Assembly (NCBI RefSeq): GCF_002797375.1
Contig: NZ_KZ454941.1
Location: 1,192,493 to 1,256,492, forward strand
Direction: 5' to 3'
Source of the DNA: Bacillus sp. FJAT-42315
GTDB taxonomy: Bacteria; Bacillota; Bacilli; Bacillales; Domibacillaceae
Length of the DNA stretch: 64,000 nt
Notes under the pieces: generated by a model
The model's database searches: none
Told to the model about the DNA's origin: nothing
What the model saw: the letters and a program-made list of their open reading frames with translations, nothing else
Position numbers and translations under genes: made by a program
In this document: in pieces, positions 35,807 to 45,596 of the stretch
Layout: each line of letters starts with the position of its first letter
Position numbering within the stretch: position 1 is the stretch's first letter

Positions 35807-36312
35807 TGACTTTGAAGAGTAAGTTCTAGTTGAATGCGAATCGTCGTGTAAAAGAGCCATTCTGTCACGCGCAACGAATAATTTTTTTGGTTGATGTTGA
35901 TCGTTTTGTTTTCAATCGTTTGACGCAGCAATTCTTTTTGTGAATACACCGTTTCTAAATCTTTGGCAACAAGCACAGATAAGTCTTTTCTGATGCTTTC
36001 TTGTATGGCATAAATACTTTGAGCGTCATCAATGTCGTATTTTTCATAGTTAATAATGTCGATTTCAACCTCCTGCACAGTTAGTTTGTGCAGGGTTTTT
36101 TTATTCAATAGTTTATACTCTTCCTGCCAAATTTCTAAATGGGCGGATAAGTCTTGAATTTCATTTTTTTGTAGCTCTATCGTAAGGGCTTGTCTTTCTT
36201 GCAGAGCGCCAAACATATAGAGAAACAATAGCCAACTGATGCAGGCGCCAATCACGGCTCCACTTAACAACCATTTTCTTTTCTGACGTTTATGAAAGGT
36301 AGGAACTCTCAT
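35803..36312 (-). CDS. ytrI: Sporulation membrane protein YtrI
   Basis: A 169-residue protein with one N-terminal membrane segment (WLLSGAVIGACISWLLFLYM) after a basic tail (FHKRQKRK) and a helical extracytoplasmic part. In Bacillus ytrH and ytrI form a sigma-E operon needed for normal sporulation, and the same pair occurs here. The ATG overlaps the ytrH stop (ATGA). The C-terminal region is a strand-rich segment ending in IQLELTLQSH. The family call relies largely on neighbourhood and topology. Confidence 0.86.
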   Translation of the reverse strand: MRVPTFHKRQKRKWLLSGAVIGACISWLLFLYMFGALQERQALTIELQKNEIQDLSAHLEIWQEEYKLLNKKTLHKLTVQEVEIDIINYEKYDIDDAQSIYAIQESIRKDLSVLVAKDLETVYSQKELLRQTIENKTININQKNYSLRVTEWLFYTTIRIQLELTLQSH

Positions 36313-36644
36313 GGAGCAATATGCTCTCCTGTTAGCCAGACGATGATTAATGAGGCGGTATGTGTACCGCCCATAGCTGATAAGATGAGCAAAAATTGCT
36401 TAAATACTTCTTTCGTTTCCCCTTCTTGAAAGCCGCGCTCGAAGTTAGATAGCGTATCGAATGTGCCGCCAATCGCTGCGACAATCGCCCAAATATGAAG
36501 ACTTTTACTAATTTGTGCGATTCCTGTAAAGAGTGGTTTGCCTGTCACGAAGGAGGCTGTTCCTCCGATTAATGATCCGCCTAGCAACACGCCGAAAGCG
36601 ATAAAATAACATTTTAATAATTCTTGGAAAAAGGTATCAGCCAT
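36309..36644 (-). CDS. ytrH: Sporulation membrane protein YtrH
   Basis: A 111-residue polytopic protein with about three membrane segments (CYFIAFGVLLGGSLIGGTAS, SLHIWAIVAAIGGTFDTLS, LLILSAMGGTHTASLIIVWL). It belongs to the YtrH family conserved in spore formers and lies upstream of ytrI. A sigma-E-like promoter precedes it. Its site of action should be the mother cell, where sigma-E is active. The precise function is unknown. GGAGGAGCT lies before the ATG. Confidence 0.9.
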   Translation of the reverse strand: MADTFFQELLKCYFIAFGVLLGGSLIGGTASFVTGKPLFTGIAQISKSLHIWAIVAAIGGTFDTLSNFERGFQEGETKEVFKQFLLILSAMGGTHTASLIIVWLTGEHIAP

Positions 36645-36676
36645 AGCTCCTCCGATTAATAATCCGTCTTTCTTTC

Positions 36677-36706
36677 TATATATGCAACCGTTTAAGCTTG
36701 TATGAA
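36677..36706 (-). promoter_or_regulatory. Putative sigma-E promoter of ytrHI
   Basis: On the minus strand TTCATAC (36706-36700) and CATATATA (36684-36677) are 15 bases apart, close to the sigma-E pattern with its CATACAAT-like -10. The operon is known to be sigma-E dependent in B. subtilis. Confidence 0.55.
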
Positions 36707-36792
36707 AACAGAACGTATTTTCTTTTTAGCTCTACCCGCTTTATAATGTAAGTAAAGTACAGGATGAAATCTGTAAATAAGGGAATGATCAA

Positions 36793-39700
36793 ATGTTCAC
36801 ACATTTACAAATTCAGACAGGTTATAGTTTGCTTTCGAGCACGATTTCTATCGATAAACTGATTGCGAAAGCAAAACAACTTGACTATAAAGCACTAGCG
36901 ATTACTGATCGCAACGTTATGTATGGAGTGATCCCTTTTTATCAGGCGTGTAAAAGAGAAGGGGTGAAGCCGTTAATTGGCTTAACTGTCGATGTGAAAA
37001 GCGAATTTTCCGATGATGTCTCCTATCCGCTTGTGCTACTAGCGAAGAATAATACTGGGTATCACCATTTGTTGAAAATCTCAAGTGTGATTCAAACGAA
37101 AGCGAAAGATGGTATTCCGGTTAAATGGCTCAAAGGCTATTCCGCTGGTTTGTTTGCTTTTACACCAGGTGCAGAAGGAGAAATTGAAAGCTTGTTGCAA
37201 AAAGATGCGTCAAAGGCAGAAGAAGTTGCCCAGTTTTTTAACGAATTATTTGAACCAGGTCACTTTCTTTTATCGTTGCAGCGGCATGGCAAGCAAGAGG
37301 AGGAGCTAGTAAATGAAGGGATGAAAGCGTTAAGTGAGAAGCTTTCGATTCCGCTCATTGTCACTCATCGAGTGGCATATATTGAAAAAGATGATGCTTT
37401 TGCTTTGCAATGTTTGGAGGCTATTCGTGACGGGGAACAGCTAGCCGATCGAATGATAGACGATCACCAACGAGCTTATTTCACTTCACAGCAAGAGATG
37501 GATGAGTGGTTTTCGGATGTTCCGGAAGCATTGCAGCGAACGAGTGAAATTGCCGCTGCTTGCGAAGTAGAGCTCTCTTTCGGTCGTCAGTTGTTACCGC
37601 GTTTTCCACATACAGAAGGCAAGCCTGCTGGAGTGTTTTTGCAGGAGTTGTGCCTGAAAGGGTTAGAAGAAGCTGACTTAGCTCATCAGCCGGAATATAG
37701 AGAGCGGTTGCTTTATGAATTAAATACTATTGAGCGGATGGGATTTAGCGACTATTTCTTGATTGTTTGGGATTTTATGAAGTTTGCTAGAGATCAGCAA
37801 ATTTTAACTGGTCCAGGACGGGGGTCGGCTGCAGGCTCGCTCGTTGCCTATGTTCTTAATATTACAACGGTGGATCCGCTTAAATATGGTTTGTTATTTG
37901 AACGTTTTTTAAATCCGGAACGCGTGTCGATGCCGGATATTGATTTAGATTTCCCCGACCATCGTCGTGATGAAGTGATTCAATATATTTCCCAAAAGTA
38001 TGGTTCGCTCCATGCGGCCCAAATTATTACATTCGGTACGTTATCCGCCAAGGCGGTGATGCGTGATGTCGCAAGAACGTTTGGCTTTTCAACGAAAGAG
38101 CTTGAACAGCTGTCTAAAATGATCCCAACTCGTCTTGGTATTAAGTTACGACAAGTGTATGAAGAGTCGGAGAAGTTTCGGACGTGGGTCGGGGCATCCT
38201 CTAATCATGAAAAGCTATATAAAACAGCGTTAACATTAGAAGGGCTTCCGCGACATACATCTACTCATGCAGCGGGAATGGTGATTACCGAGCAACCGTT
38301 AACGGATCTGATTGCGATTCAAGAAGGGCATGAGCAAACGTTTCTTACTCAGTTCCCAATGGATATATTAGAAGAATTAGGGTTGTTAAAAATTGATTTG
38401 CTTGGTTTGCGAAATTTAACAATTTTAGAGAGAATTTTAGAATCTATTTATTATTCAGAAGGAAAAAAGTTGAATTTGAAGAATATACCTTTACAAGACA
38501 GCCAAACCTTTCAATTGTTGGGAGAAGGGCGAACAACGGGTATTTTTCAACTAGAATCGGAAGGTATGCGGAAAGTGCTTATGCGTTTGCAACCGAGTCA
38601 TTTTGAAGATATTGTGGCGGTGAATGCACTTTATCGTCCCGGGCCGATGGAGAACATCCCTGCTTACATTGATCGCAAGCATGGTCGCAAGTCGGTTGAG
38701 TATCCTCATTCGGATATAAAGGAGATTTTAGAACCGACCTATGGTGTGTTAATTTATCAAGAGCAAATTATGCAAATTGCCTCAAAGCTTGCAGGGTTTT
38801 CATTAGGAGAAGCTGATTTATTAAGAAGAGCGGTCAGTAAAAAGAAAAGGGAAGTGCTTGATGCGGAGCGTAAGCATTTTGTGCAAGGTGCGAGTCAAAA
38901 GGGCTATAGTGAAGAAACCGCGTACAAGGTGTATCATTTAATCGTTCAATTTGCCAACTATGGATTCAATCGAAGTCATGCGGTAGCTTATAGTTTCATT
39001 GCTTATCAACTTGCTTATTTAAAAGCTCATTATCCGCTTAACTTTATGGCGGCGCTTTTAACATCGGCCATTGGTAACGAAGAGAAAATCAAACAGTATA
39101 TGAGCGAAGCGAAAACGATCGGTGTGCAAGTGCTCCCCCCTTCGATTAATGAAAGCCATTTCCCTTTTAAAGCAGAGAAGAATGGCATTCGCTATAGTTT
39201 AGCGGCGATTCGTGGAATCGGAGCGAGCGTGTTGAAAGCCATTTTGTCAGCGAGAGAAAAGGGGCCCTTTGTTGATTTGTTCGATTTTTGTCTTAGAGTG
39301 CCTTTAAAAATTGTGAATAGAAAAGCGATCGAATCACTTGTTTTTTCAGGAGCATTTGATGAATTTGGTCAAGATCGTGCGGTGTTGTTAGCGAGCGTTG
39401 ATGTAGCGATCGACCATGTAGAGTTTGTCGGGCCAGAAGATGAAGGAATTGGTTTATTTAATGATACGAACTTCTTTCCAAAGCCAAAATACGTTGAGGC
39501 TGAACCGATGTCCATTCAAGAGAGGCTAACGTTTGAGAAAGAAGTATTAGGTGTGTATGTATCCGCTCACCCGACAAAACCCTATCAGCCAATATTTAAG
39601 GCATTCGGAAGTGTTTCGGTCGCTCGATTATTGCCAGGGAATCGTCAAGTAGCAGTTGGGATATTTATGAATGAAGTGAGAACAATTCGTACGAAAAAAG

Positions 39701-40140
39701 GAGAAAACATGGCCTTTGTGCAGTTATCTGATGAGAGTGGAGAGATCGAAGGAGTCATTTTTCCAGCTGTTTATCGACAAGTGTCCACTTTATTGCAAGA
39801 TGGTATGATTTTCTTGTTAAATGGAGATATAGAAGAACGAAATGGGCGGAAACAACTAGTGGTCAAGCATGTCCAAACAACAGAAGAACTACAATCATTG
39901 CAGGAAGAAAGAAATAAAGTGTTGTATGTCAAAATTCCTCATACCCCAGACGAACACTTAATTCTTGAGGATGTTCATCGTGTTTTTCAGCGATTTCAAG
40001 GCCAGACACCCGTTGTGCTACATTATGAACGAACTCATCAAACGGTGAGATTAAGAGAGAAGAGTTGGATTAAGCCATCAGAGCGGTTAGTGGTAGAGTT
40101 AGAGAAGATTGTTGGGAAAGATCATGTTGTGTTGAAGTAA
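36793..40140 (+). CDS. dnaE: DNA polymerase III alpha subunit DnaE
   Basis: Second replicative polymerase of Bacillus; extends RNA primers before PolC takes over on the lagging strand. The 1115-residue length equals that of B. subtilis DnaE. Order of domains: N-terminal PHP (FTHLQIQTGYSLLSS), polymerase palm with PGRGSAAGSLVAYVLN and the catalytic aspartates in MPDIDLDFPDHRRDEV near residue 381, thumb and fingers (GIFQLESEGMRKVL, LYRPGPMENIPAYI), tandem helix-hairpin-helix, and an OB fold at about residues 960-1040 (AVGIFMNEVRTIRTKKGE). It lacks the exonuclease and zinc elements of PolC. It is in a separate unit from the malic enzyme operon. Confidence 0.98.
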   Translation: MFTHLQIQTGYSLLSSTISIDKLIAKAKQLDYKALAITDRNVMYGVIPFYQACKREGVKPLIGLTVDVKSEFSDDVSYPLVLLAKNNTGYHHLLKISSVIQTKAKDGIPVKWLKGYSAGLFAFTPGAEGEIESLLQKDASKAEEVAQFFNELFEPGHFLLSLQRHGKQEEELVNEGMKALSEKLSIPLIVTHRVAYIEKDDAFALQCLEAIRDGEQLADRMIDDHQRAYFTSQQEMDEWFSDVPEALQRTSEIAAACEVELSFGRQLLPRFPHTEGKPAGVFLQELCLKGLEEADLAHQPEYRERLLYELNTIERMGFSDYFLIVWDFMKFARDQQILTGPGRGSAAGSLVAYVLNITTVDPLKYGLLFERFLNPERVSMPDIDLDFPDHRRDEVIQYISQKYGSLHAAQIITFGTLSAKAVMRDVARTFGFSTKELEQLSKMIPTRLGIKLRQVYEESEKFRTWVGASSNHEKLYKTALTLEGLPRHTSTHAAGMVITEQPLTDLIAIQEGHEQTFLTQFPMDILEELGLLKIDLLGLRNLTILERILESIYYSEGKKLNLKNIPLQDSQTFQLLGEGRTTGIFQLESEGMRKVLMRLQPSHFEDIVAVNALYRPGPMENIPAYIDRKHGRKSVEYPHSDIKEILEPTYGVLIYQEQIMQIASKLAGFSLGEADLLRRAVSKKKREVLDAERKHFVQGASQKGYSEETAYKVYHLIVQFANYGFNRSHAVAYSFIAYQLAYLKAHYPLNFMAALLTSAIGNEEKIKQYMSEAKTIGVQVLPPSINESHFPFKAEKNGIRYSLAAIRGIGASVLKAILSAREKGPFVDLFDFCLRVPLKIVNRKAIESLVFSGAFDEFGQDRAVLLASVDVAIDHVEFVGPEDEGIGLFNDTNFFPKPKYVEAEPMSIQERLTFEKEVLGVYVSAHPTKPYQPIFKAFGSVSVARLLPGNRQVAVGIFMNEVRTIRTKKGENMAFVQLSDESGEIEGVIFPAVYRQVSTLLQDGMIFLLNGDIEERNGRKQLVVKHVQTTEELQSLQEERNKVLYVKIPHTPDEHLILEDVHRVFQRFQGQTPVVLHYERTHQTVRLREKSWIKPSERLVVELEKIVGKDHVVLK

Positions 40141-40149
40141 CATTAATAC

Positions 40150-40209
40150 TTTACAACCTTCTTTTCATAGTTTATTGTGTTGTAATAGACAAAAATGTGG
40201 TCTGACCAC
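40150..40209 (+). promoter_or_regulatory. Promoter and GGTC-N-GACC operator of ytsJ
   Basis: TTTACA (40150-40155) and TATTGT (40173-40178) with a 17-base spacer. The perfect palindrome GTGGTC-T-GACCAC (40197-40209) lies just after the expected transcription start. It fits the TGGTNNNACCA pattern bound by FadR/PdhR/LldR-type GntR regulators, and the operon's second gene encodes such a protein. A related palindrome is found at pfkA. Confidence 0.6.
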
Positions 40210-40254
40210 TTAAGAAATAAAGAGTGGATTGCTTAGATTAGGGAGTGGTAGAAA

Positions 40255-41493
40255 GTGTCAATTAGAGAAGAAGCACTACATATGCATAAAGTCAACCAAG
40301 GAAAATTGTCTACGGGTATTAAAACAGAGGTGAAAAACGCGAAGGATTTAAGTCTTGCTTATTCACCTGGTGTTGCTGAGCCTTGTAAAGAAATTTACGA
40401 AAAACCAGAAATGGTTTACGATTATACAATAAAAGGTAATACTGTAGCTGTCGTATCTGATGGAACAGCTGTGCTAGGACTAGGGGATATTGGTCCGGAA
40501 GCGGCTATGCCGGTAATGGAAGGAAAAGCGGTTTTATTTAAAAGCTTTGCGGGCGTCGATGCTTTTCCAATCTGCTTAAATACAACGGACGTGGATAAAA
40601 TCGTTGAAACTGTGAAGTTAATGGAGCCAACATTTGGCGGGGTTAACTTAGAGGATATTGCAGCGCCAAACTGTTTTGAAATTGAGGAACGTTTGAAGAA
40701 GGAAGCGAACATTCCTGTGTTTCATGATGATCAGCACGGGACAGCAATTGTGACAGTAGCGGGCTTAATCAATGCGTTAAAACTGACCGGCAAAAGAATG
40801 ACTGATATTAAAGTAGTTGCTAACGGTGCAGGAGCAGCAGGCATTGCCATTATTAAATTACTAGTTAGCTACGGTGTAAATAATATTATTATGTGCGATT
40901 CTCGTGGCGCGATTTATGAAGGGCGCCCAGAAGGCATGAACCCTGTCAAGGAAGAAGTAGCTAAATATACAAATAGAAATCGTGAAGCAGGAACATTAGA
41001 AGACATCATCAAAGGGGCAGACGTCTTTATTGGGGTGTCAGTCGCAGGGGCGTTAACAAAAGAAATGGTTCAAATGATGAATACAGATCCAATTATTTTT
41101 GCGATGGCGAATCCAACGCCTGAAATTATGCCGGATGAAGCGAAAGCAGCTGGAGCGAAAGTGGTTGGAACTGGACGTTCTGATTTTCCAAATCAAGTCA
41201 ATAACGTGTTGGCCTTCCCAGGCATTTTCCGAGGAGCGCTCGATGTACGTGCTACTCATATTAATGAAAAGATGAAACAAGCAGCCGTAGAAGCGATTGC
41301 TAATTTAATTTCTGAATCGGAATTAAACGCTGATTGTGTCATCCCAGGTCCGTTCGATCCAAGAGTAGCACCAGCAGTGGCAGCAGCGGTAGCGAAGGCG
41401 GCGATGGAAACAGGTGTTGCTCGTGTGAAAGCTGATCCAGAAGAAATTAGAGAGCGGACAATTCAGTTGTCGATGATTGGAAAAGGAGAATAA
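40255..41493 (+). CDS. ytsJ: Malic enzyme, YtsJ type
   Basis: Oxidatively decarboxylates malate to pyruvate, giving NADPH in the B. subtilis homologue. Features: LAYSPGVAEPCKEI with the catalytic Tyr in the preceding region, the metal-site strings GDIGPEAAMPVMEGKAVLFK and IPVFHDDQHGTAIV, and the dinucleotide loop VVANGAGAAGIAII. The 412-residue length is that of the short bacterial form without the phosphotransacetylase domain. The start is GTG after GGGAGTGGTAGAAA. It forms an operon with the GntR gene that follows after 4 bases. Placement after dnaE matches B. subtilis. Confidence 0.95.
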   Translation: MSIREEALHMHKVNQGKLSTGIKTEVKNAKDLSLAYSPGVAEPCKEIYEKPEMVYDYTIKGNTVAVVSDGTAVLGLGDIGPEAAMPVMEGKAVLFKSFAGVDAFPICLNTTDVDKIVETVKLMEPTFGGVNLEDIAAPNCFEIEERLKKEANIPVFHDDQHGTAIVTVAGLINALKLTGKRMTDIKVVANGAGAAGIAIIKLLVSYGVNNIIMCDSRGAIYEGRPEGMNPVKEEVAKYTNRNREAGTLEDIIKGADVFIGVSVAGALTKEMVQMMNTDPIIFAMANPTPEIMPDEAKAAGAKVVGTGRSDFPNQVNNVLAFPGIFRGALDVRATHINEKMKQAAVEAIANLISESELNADCVIPGPFDPRVAPAVAAAVAKAAMETGVARVKADPEEIRERTIQLSMIGKGE

Positions 41494-41497
41494 CGAA

Positions 41498-42109
41498 GTG
41501 GAGATCGCTCGTTCTCATTCCAAGTTTGAAAAGGTAGTCGAGCAAATTCGGCACATCATTTTGGAAGATGGCTTGCTCCCAGGTGATAAGCTTCCTTCTG
41601 AAAGAGAACTATCTGAGCGTTTATCTGTTGCTCGGTCTTCTGTCCGAGAAGCACTTAGAGCGCTTGAGCTGCTTGGGCTGATCGAAACGAGGCGCGGAGA
41701 AGGAACCTTTCTCCGCGACTTTCGCGATCATCAGTTACTTGAACTTCTTAGCACGTTTATTTTACAAAATGATGAGAAGAAGCAAGGTGTCATCCAGACG
41801 AAGGAAATAATCGAGTTCGGTTGTTTATCTTTTGTAATTCAACATAGCCATCTAGAAGAAGAACTATCGATGATTGCAGAGGAAATGAAGGCGCTCGATT
41901 ATACAGAAACGGATTTCTTTTCTGCAATGATGAAACTGTGTGAGAATGAATTATTGAGAAAGATTTGGACGATTGTTTCCGATTATGAGGCTTCGTTTTA
42001 TTCATTAGATCGAATGGTTAATAATAAGTCTCGTTTTTTTCACTTAATTGAACAATTAAAAACAAAAAATATGCAAGCTATATTTGAAGCATACAAGCAG
42101 CTTAGTTAA
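41498..42109 (+). CDS. FadR/GntR-family transcriptional regulator
   Basis: A 203-residue regulator. The winged-helix domain is clear: FEKVVEQIRHIILEDGLLPG, DKLPSERELSERLSVARSSV and REALRALELLGLIETRRGEG (about residues 9-75). The C-terminal region is a short helical effector domain of FCD type, about 120 residues, but the usual Asp/His metal ligands are not evident (TDFFSAMMKLCENEL in place of DxxFHxxL). The GTG start follows AAAGGAGA. It sits between malic enzyme and accDA, suggesting control of malate/malonyl-CoA or pyruvate metabolism. The GGTC-N-GACC palindromes nearby are candidate operators. Confidence 0.88.
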   Translation: MEIARSHSKFEKVVEQIRHIILEDGLLPGDKLPSERELSERLSVARSSVREALRALELLGLIETRRGEGTFLRDFRDHQLLELLSTFILQNDEKKQGVIQTKEIIEFGCLSFVIQHSHLEEELSMIAEEMKALDYTETDFFSAMMKLCENELLRKIWTIVSDYEASFYSLDRMVNNKSRFFHLIEQLKTKNMQAIFEAYKQLS

Positions 42110-42179
42110 AAACATCTAATACTAATAGAAGTAGAAGTCTCAACTAAACGAGTTGAAAACCTTTACAGGGGGAGGAAAC

Positions 42180-43055
42180 ATGTTGATTAAAGACTTATTT
42201 CATAAGCAAAAGCCCAAGAAGAAAAAGTATGCGACGATTCCTTCTGCAGCGAGCAAGCAAGATGTTCCGGAAGGGATTATGCAAAAGTGTCCTAAGTGTA
42301 AAAAAATCATGTATACGAAGGAACTAAAGAAAAATATGCATGTTTGCCTGCAATGTGACTATCATTATGGGATGAATGCTTTTGAGCGTCGAGATATTTT
42401 TATCGATGAGGGAACGTTTAAAGAGTTAGATGAAAACTTACGCTCCACTAACCCACTTGATTTTCCGGATTATATGGAAAAAGTCGAGAAGGACCGTGAA
42501 AAAACGAAGTTGAACGAAGCGATTTTGACTGGGACAGGCCAAGTCGATGGGAATGATGTTGTCGTAGCGATTATGGATTCAAATTTCCGTATGGGAAGTA
42601 TGGGATCGGTCGTTGGCGAGAAAATTACGAGAGCGATTGAAGAAGCAGGTCGTCTGAATGTACCATTCATTATTTTTACCGCATCTGGAGGAGCTAGAAT
42701 GCAAGAAGGCGTGTTGTCGTTAATGCAAATGGTAAAAACGAGCGTCGCGTTAAAGCGCTTTAGCGATCAGGGTGGATTAATTATTTCAATTATGACGCAT
42801 CCAACAACGGGTGGTGTATCGGCAAGCTTTGCTTCATTAGGAGATTACAATTTTGCAGAGCCTGGTGCGCTCATTGGATTTGCTGGACGTCGTATTATTG
42901 AACAAACGATCCGTGAAGAACTTCCAGAGGATTTTCAAACGGCTGAGTTTCTATTAAAGCATGGTCAGTTAGATGCAGTGCTACATCGCCATGAAATGAA
43001 GGAGAAAATTGGCCTATTATTAGATATACATCAACCGGGTGGTGAACTGGCATGA
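42180..43055 (+). CDS. accD: Acetyl-CoA carboxylase carboxyltransferase beta subunit
   Basis: With AccA transfers carboxyl from biotin to acetyl-CoA to form malonyl-CoA. The N-terminal zinc ribbon has four cysteines ([12 protein letters not shown] and CLQC). The crotonase-like core shows [26 protein letters not shown] and [20 protein letters not shown] at 42180 follows AGGGGGAGG; the in-frame ATG at 42153 is upstream of this site. It overlaps accA by ATGA. A short palindrome TCAACT-aaacg-AGTTGA (42140-42156) lies in its leader, and a half-site resembling a FapR box (CTAATACTAAT) occurs near 42115. Confidence 0.97.
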   Translation: MLIKDLFHKQKPKKKKYATIPSAASKQDVPEGIMQKCPKCKKIMYTKELKKNMHVCLQCDYHYGMNAFERRDIFIDEGTFKELDENLRSTNPLDFPDYMEKVEKDREKTKLNEAILTGTGQVDGNDVVVAIMDSNFRMGSMGSVVGEKITRAIEEAGRLNVPFIIFTASGGARMQEGVLSLMQMVKTSVALKRFSDQGGLIISIMTHPTTGGVSASFASLGDYNFAEPGALIGFAGRRIIEQTIREELPEDFQTAEFLLKHGQLDAVLHRHEMKEKIGLLLDIHQPGGELA

Positions 43056-44005
43056 TAGGATTAGAATTTGAAAAGCCGGTGTTGGAGTTAAAGGAGAAAA
43101 TTGCCGAATTGAAAGAATTCACCTCTACGTCAGATGTTGATTTGACAGAGGAAATTGAAAAGCTTGAAGAGCGGCTACGCAAGCTAGAGAAAGATATTTA
43201 TGAAAGCATGCGACCGTGGGATCGAGTTCAAATGGCACGTCATCCAGAACGACCGACGACGCTTGATTATATTGATCATTTGTTTACCGATTTTATGGAG
43301 TTACATGGTGATCGTTTATTTGGTGATGATGCTGCTATTGTCGGCGGAGTGGCGAAATATCGCGGGCTTCCAGTTACCGTAATTGGTCATCAGCGCGGTC
43401 GTGACACGAAGGAAAACATTCGCCGTACATTTGGGATGCCACATCCGGAAGGTTACCGCAAAGCACTTCGTCTCATGAATCAAGCGGTGAAATTTAAACG
43501 CCCGATCATCTGTTTAATTGATACGAAAGGTGCCTATCCTGGGAAAGCAGCAGAAGAACGTGGACAAAGTGAAGCTATTGCCAAAAATTTATTTGAAATG
43601 GCGGGCATGGATGTTCCTGTCATTTGTATCGTTATCGGAGAAGGTGGAAGTGGTGGAGCATTAGCTCTTGGTGTAGGTGATCGTTTATTTATGCTTGAAA
43701 ATTCCACTTATTCCGTTATTTCTCCAGAGGGAGCCGCTGCTTTATTATGGAAAGATGCGACTCAAGCGAAGCGAGCAGCCGAGTCAATGAAGATTACCGC
43801 TGGTGATTTAAAAGAGCTTGGGGTTATTGATAGTATTATTCCAGAAGTAAGTGGAGGGGCTCATCGCGACGTTAAGCAGCAAGCGGAATTTATCGATGCT
43901 ACACTAAAGGAAGCTTTAGTGGATTTATTAAAACAATCGCCGGAACAACTTTTACAACAACGCTACGAAAAATACAAAAAAATCGGTGCCTATTTGCAAG
44001 AATAG
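43052..44005 (+). CDS. accA: Acetyl-CoA carboxylase carboxyltransferase alpha subunit
   Basis: Partner of AccD in malonyl-CoA formation. The N-terminal coiled coil ([17 protein letters not shown]) precedes the catalytic domain with [32 protein letters not shown] and [14 protein letters not shown]. The 317-residue length is normal. Its ATG overlaps the accD stop, so the subunits are made in step. The original terminator hairpin of this operon now directly borders an IS1182-family element. Confidence 0.98.
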   Translation: MIGLEFEKPVLELKEKIAELKEFTSTSDVDLTEEIEKLEERLRKLEKDIYESMRPWDRVQMARHPERPTTLDYIDHLFTDFMELHGDRLFGDDAAIVGGVAKYRGLPVTVIGHQRGRDTKENIRRTFGMPHPEGYRKALRLMNQAVKFKRPIICLIDTKGAYPGKAAEERGQSEAIAKNLFEMAGMDVPVICIVIGEGGSGGALALGVGDRLFMLENSTYSVISPEGAAALLWKDATQAKRAAESMKITAGDLKELGVIDSIIPEVSGGAHRDVKQQAEFIDATLKEALVDLLKQSPEQLLQQRYEKYKKIGAYLQE

Positions 44006-44014
44006 AACGAAAAA

Positions 44015-44042
44015 GAACAAGCTACCTATATAGGGCTTGTTC
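44015..44042 (+). repeat. 28-bp direct repeat, left copy (accDA terminator hairpin)
   Basis: A palindromic 28-mer beginning GAACAAGCTACCTATATAGG occurs here and again at 45598-45625, flanking the IS1182-family element. Its arms GAACAAGC / GCTTGTTC form a hairpin. The right copy is followed by the T tract, the left copy is not. Confidence 0.9.
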
Positions 44043-44052
44043 AGTTTGTAGA

Positions 44053-44092
44053 CAAAAGGGATTCGGAATGCTCTCATTCCGAATCCCTTTTG
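44053..44092. terminator. Hairpin at the left end of the IS
   Basis: CAAAAGGGATTCGGAATG / CATTCCGAATCCCTTTTG with a 4-nt loop. It lies after the transposase stop on the minus strand and probably ends its transcript or stops read-through from accA. Confidence 0.75.
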
Positions 44093-44150
44093 AATTTTTA
44101 TTAGATTTGAAGCCCATAGAGAGAAGAACAGACCTCTTCGAGACCGTTTC

Positions 44151-45509
44151 TTAGGCTGTTTCTGGACCTTGCCAAGTCCAGCTTGCCAGCTTCTTCAAAT
44201 TCATGGAAGCGAAAGTAAGCATCGCTTGCATCGACAATTTTTTAAGTCCCCTTAACGTTGTCCAACGCATGCCATGCTTTTCTTTTGCATCTGCGAATAC
44301 ACGCTCAACGGTTTCTTTGCGTTTCGCATAGATTGGTTTAACCTCTTGGTGATGGCGCAGATGTTCCGCCTCTTCCACGTATTCTTGCCAAATATGACGT
44401 GTCACCACTTTTTGATGATCTTTACTGGCTGTACAGCGCTCTAAGAAAGGGCACGTCGCACAAATATGCTTGGGCGATTTATACTCACGATAGCCCTCTT
44501 TATTCGTGGTCGAATAGTTCAACACTTCACCTGCCGGGCAAAGATAACAATCAAAGTATTCATCGTACACATATTCATGCTTTCGGAAGAACCCTTCTTT
44601 CGTACGTGGGCGTGTGTAAGGTAAGGCAGGTGTGATGTCATTTTTCAATAAGTAACTTGTAATCGCTGGTGTTTTGTATGCGGCATCTGCGGCCACAGCT
44701 TCAGGCTTCCCTACTTTTTCAATCACTTTCTCTACCAATGGCTCTAACATCTGACTGTCGTGTGTATTTCCAGGCGTCACCATCGTGCCGAGTACAAAAC
44801 CTTTGCGATCCGTAGCTGCGTGAAAGGAGTAGGCGAACTGTTTCGTACGTTCGTCTTTCACATAGTAGCCACTCTCTGGATCAGTCGTGCTTTCTTTGAT
44901 TTCTTTGGATTCTTCTTTATCAAACTTGTCCGGTGGAAACGGCTTTTTTCCATGGTCTTCACGATCTTGATTAATCTCTTCTTGGAGGCGTTCTTGATAC
45001 GCTCTTGTTTCTTTGCGAACCACTTTCTTTTCGAATTTGCGCTTATTCGCACTCGCCTTCACATGAGTAGAATCCACAAAAACGTGTTCGGCACTGATTA
45101 ACTTCTTCTCCGCAGCTACCTTTAATATACGATAGAAAATTTGTTCAAACAGGTCGGTATCTTTAAAACGACGCTCATAATTTTTCCCGAACGTAGAGAA
45201 GTGTGGCACTTTATCATGAAAGCCGTAACCTAAGAACCAGCGATAAGCCATGTTCGTTTCCACTTCTTCAATTGTTTTACGCATCGAGCGAATCCCGAAG
45301 GTGTATTGAATGAATGTCAGCTTCACCAAAATCACTGGATCAATGCTCGGACGACCTACTTCTGAATACATATCCTTCACTAAGTCATAAATAAAAGAGA
45401 AATCAATCGCGGCCTCAATTTTACGAACTAAATGATTTTCCGGCACTAATTGATCGAGAGCGATCATTTCTATTTGATCTCGTTGAATAGGATTATGTTT
45501 CGAAAGCAT
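44151..45509 (-). CDS. IS1182-family transposase
   Basis: A 452-residue DDE transposase. The N-terminus MLSKHNPIQRDQIEMIALD and the DUF772-like region (GRPSIDPVILVKLTFIQYTF) are typical. The DDE core begins with EHVFVDSTHVKASANKRK and continues in AVAADAAYKTPAIT. A Cys cluster (CYLCPAGEV, CATCPFLERC) lies before the C-terminal ERVFADAKEKHGMRWT segment carrying the last acidic residue. I chose the ATG at 45509 after GAGGTGAGG; a GTG at 45518 overlaps that site. The gene looks intact. Confidence 0.93.
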   Translation of the reverse strand: MLSKHNPIQRDQIEMIALDQLVPENHLVRKIEAAIDFSFIYDLVKDMYSEVGRPSIDPVILVKLTFIQYTFGIRSMRKTIEEVETNMAYRWFLGYGFHDKVPHFSTFGKNYERRFKDTDLFEQIFYRILKVAAEKKLISAEHVFVDSTHVKASANKRKFEKKVVRKETRAYQERLQEEINQDREDHGKKPFPPDKFDKEESKEIKESTTDPESGYYVKDERTKQFAYSFHAATDRKGFVLGTMVTPGNTHDSQMLEPLVEKVIEKVGKPEAVAADAAYKTPAITSYLLKNDITPALPYTRPRTKEGFFRKHEYVYDEYFDCYLCPAGEVLNYSTTNKEGYREYKSPKHICATCPFLERCTASKDHQKVVTRHIWQEYVEEAEHLRHHQEVKPIYAKRKETVERVFADAKEKHGMRWTTLRGLKKLSMQAMLTFASMNLKKLASWTWQGPETA

Positions 45510-45555
45510 GGTCCTCACCTCAAAATTTATATTACTTCCATTTTATATTAAAAAA

Positions 45556-45596
45556 GACTGTAGGCAAACTCCATAAAATCGAGTTTGTCTACAGTC
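45556..45596. other. Hairpin at the right end of the IS
   Basis: GACTGTAGGCAAACTC / GAGTTTGTCTACAGTC with one mismatch and a 9-nt loop, at the promoter-side end of the transposase gene. Such structures can shield a transposase from outside transcription. Confidence 0.65.

Noticed and set aside
42110..42179. Full FapR operator upstream of accD
   Set aside because: Only one half (CTAATACTAAT) resembles the FapR palindrome; the other half does not match, so I list it only as a remark under accD.
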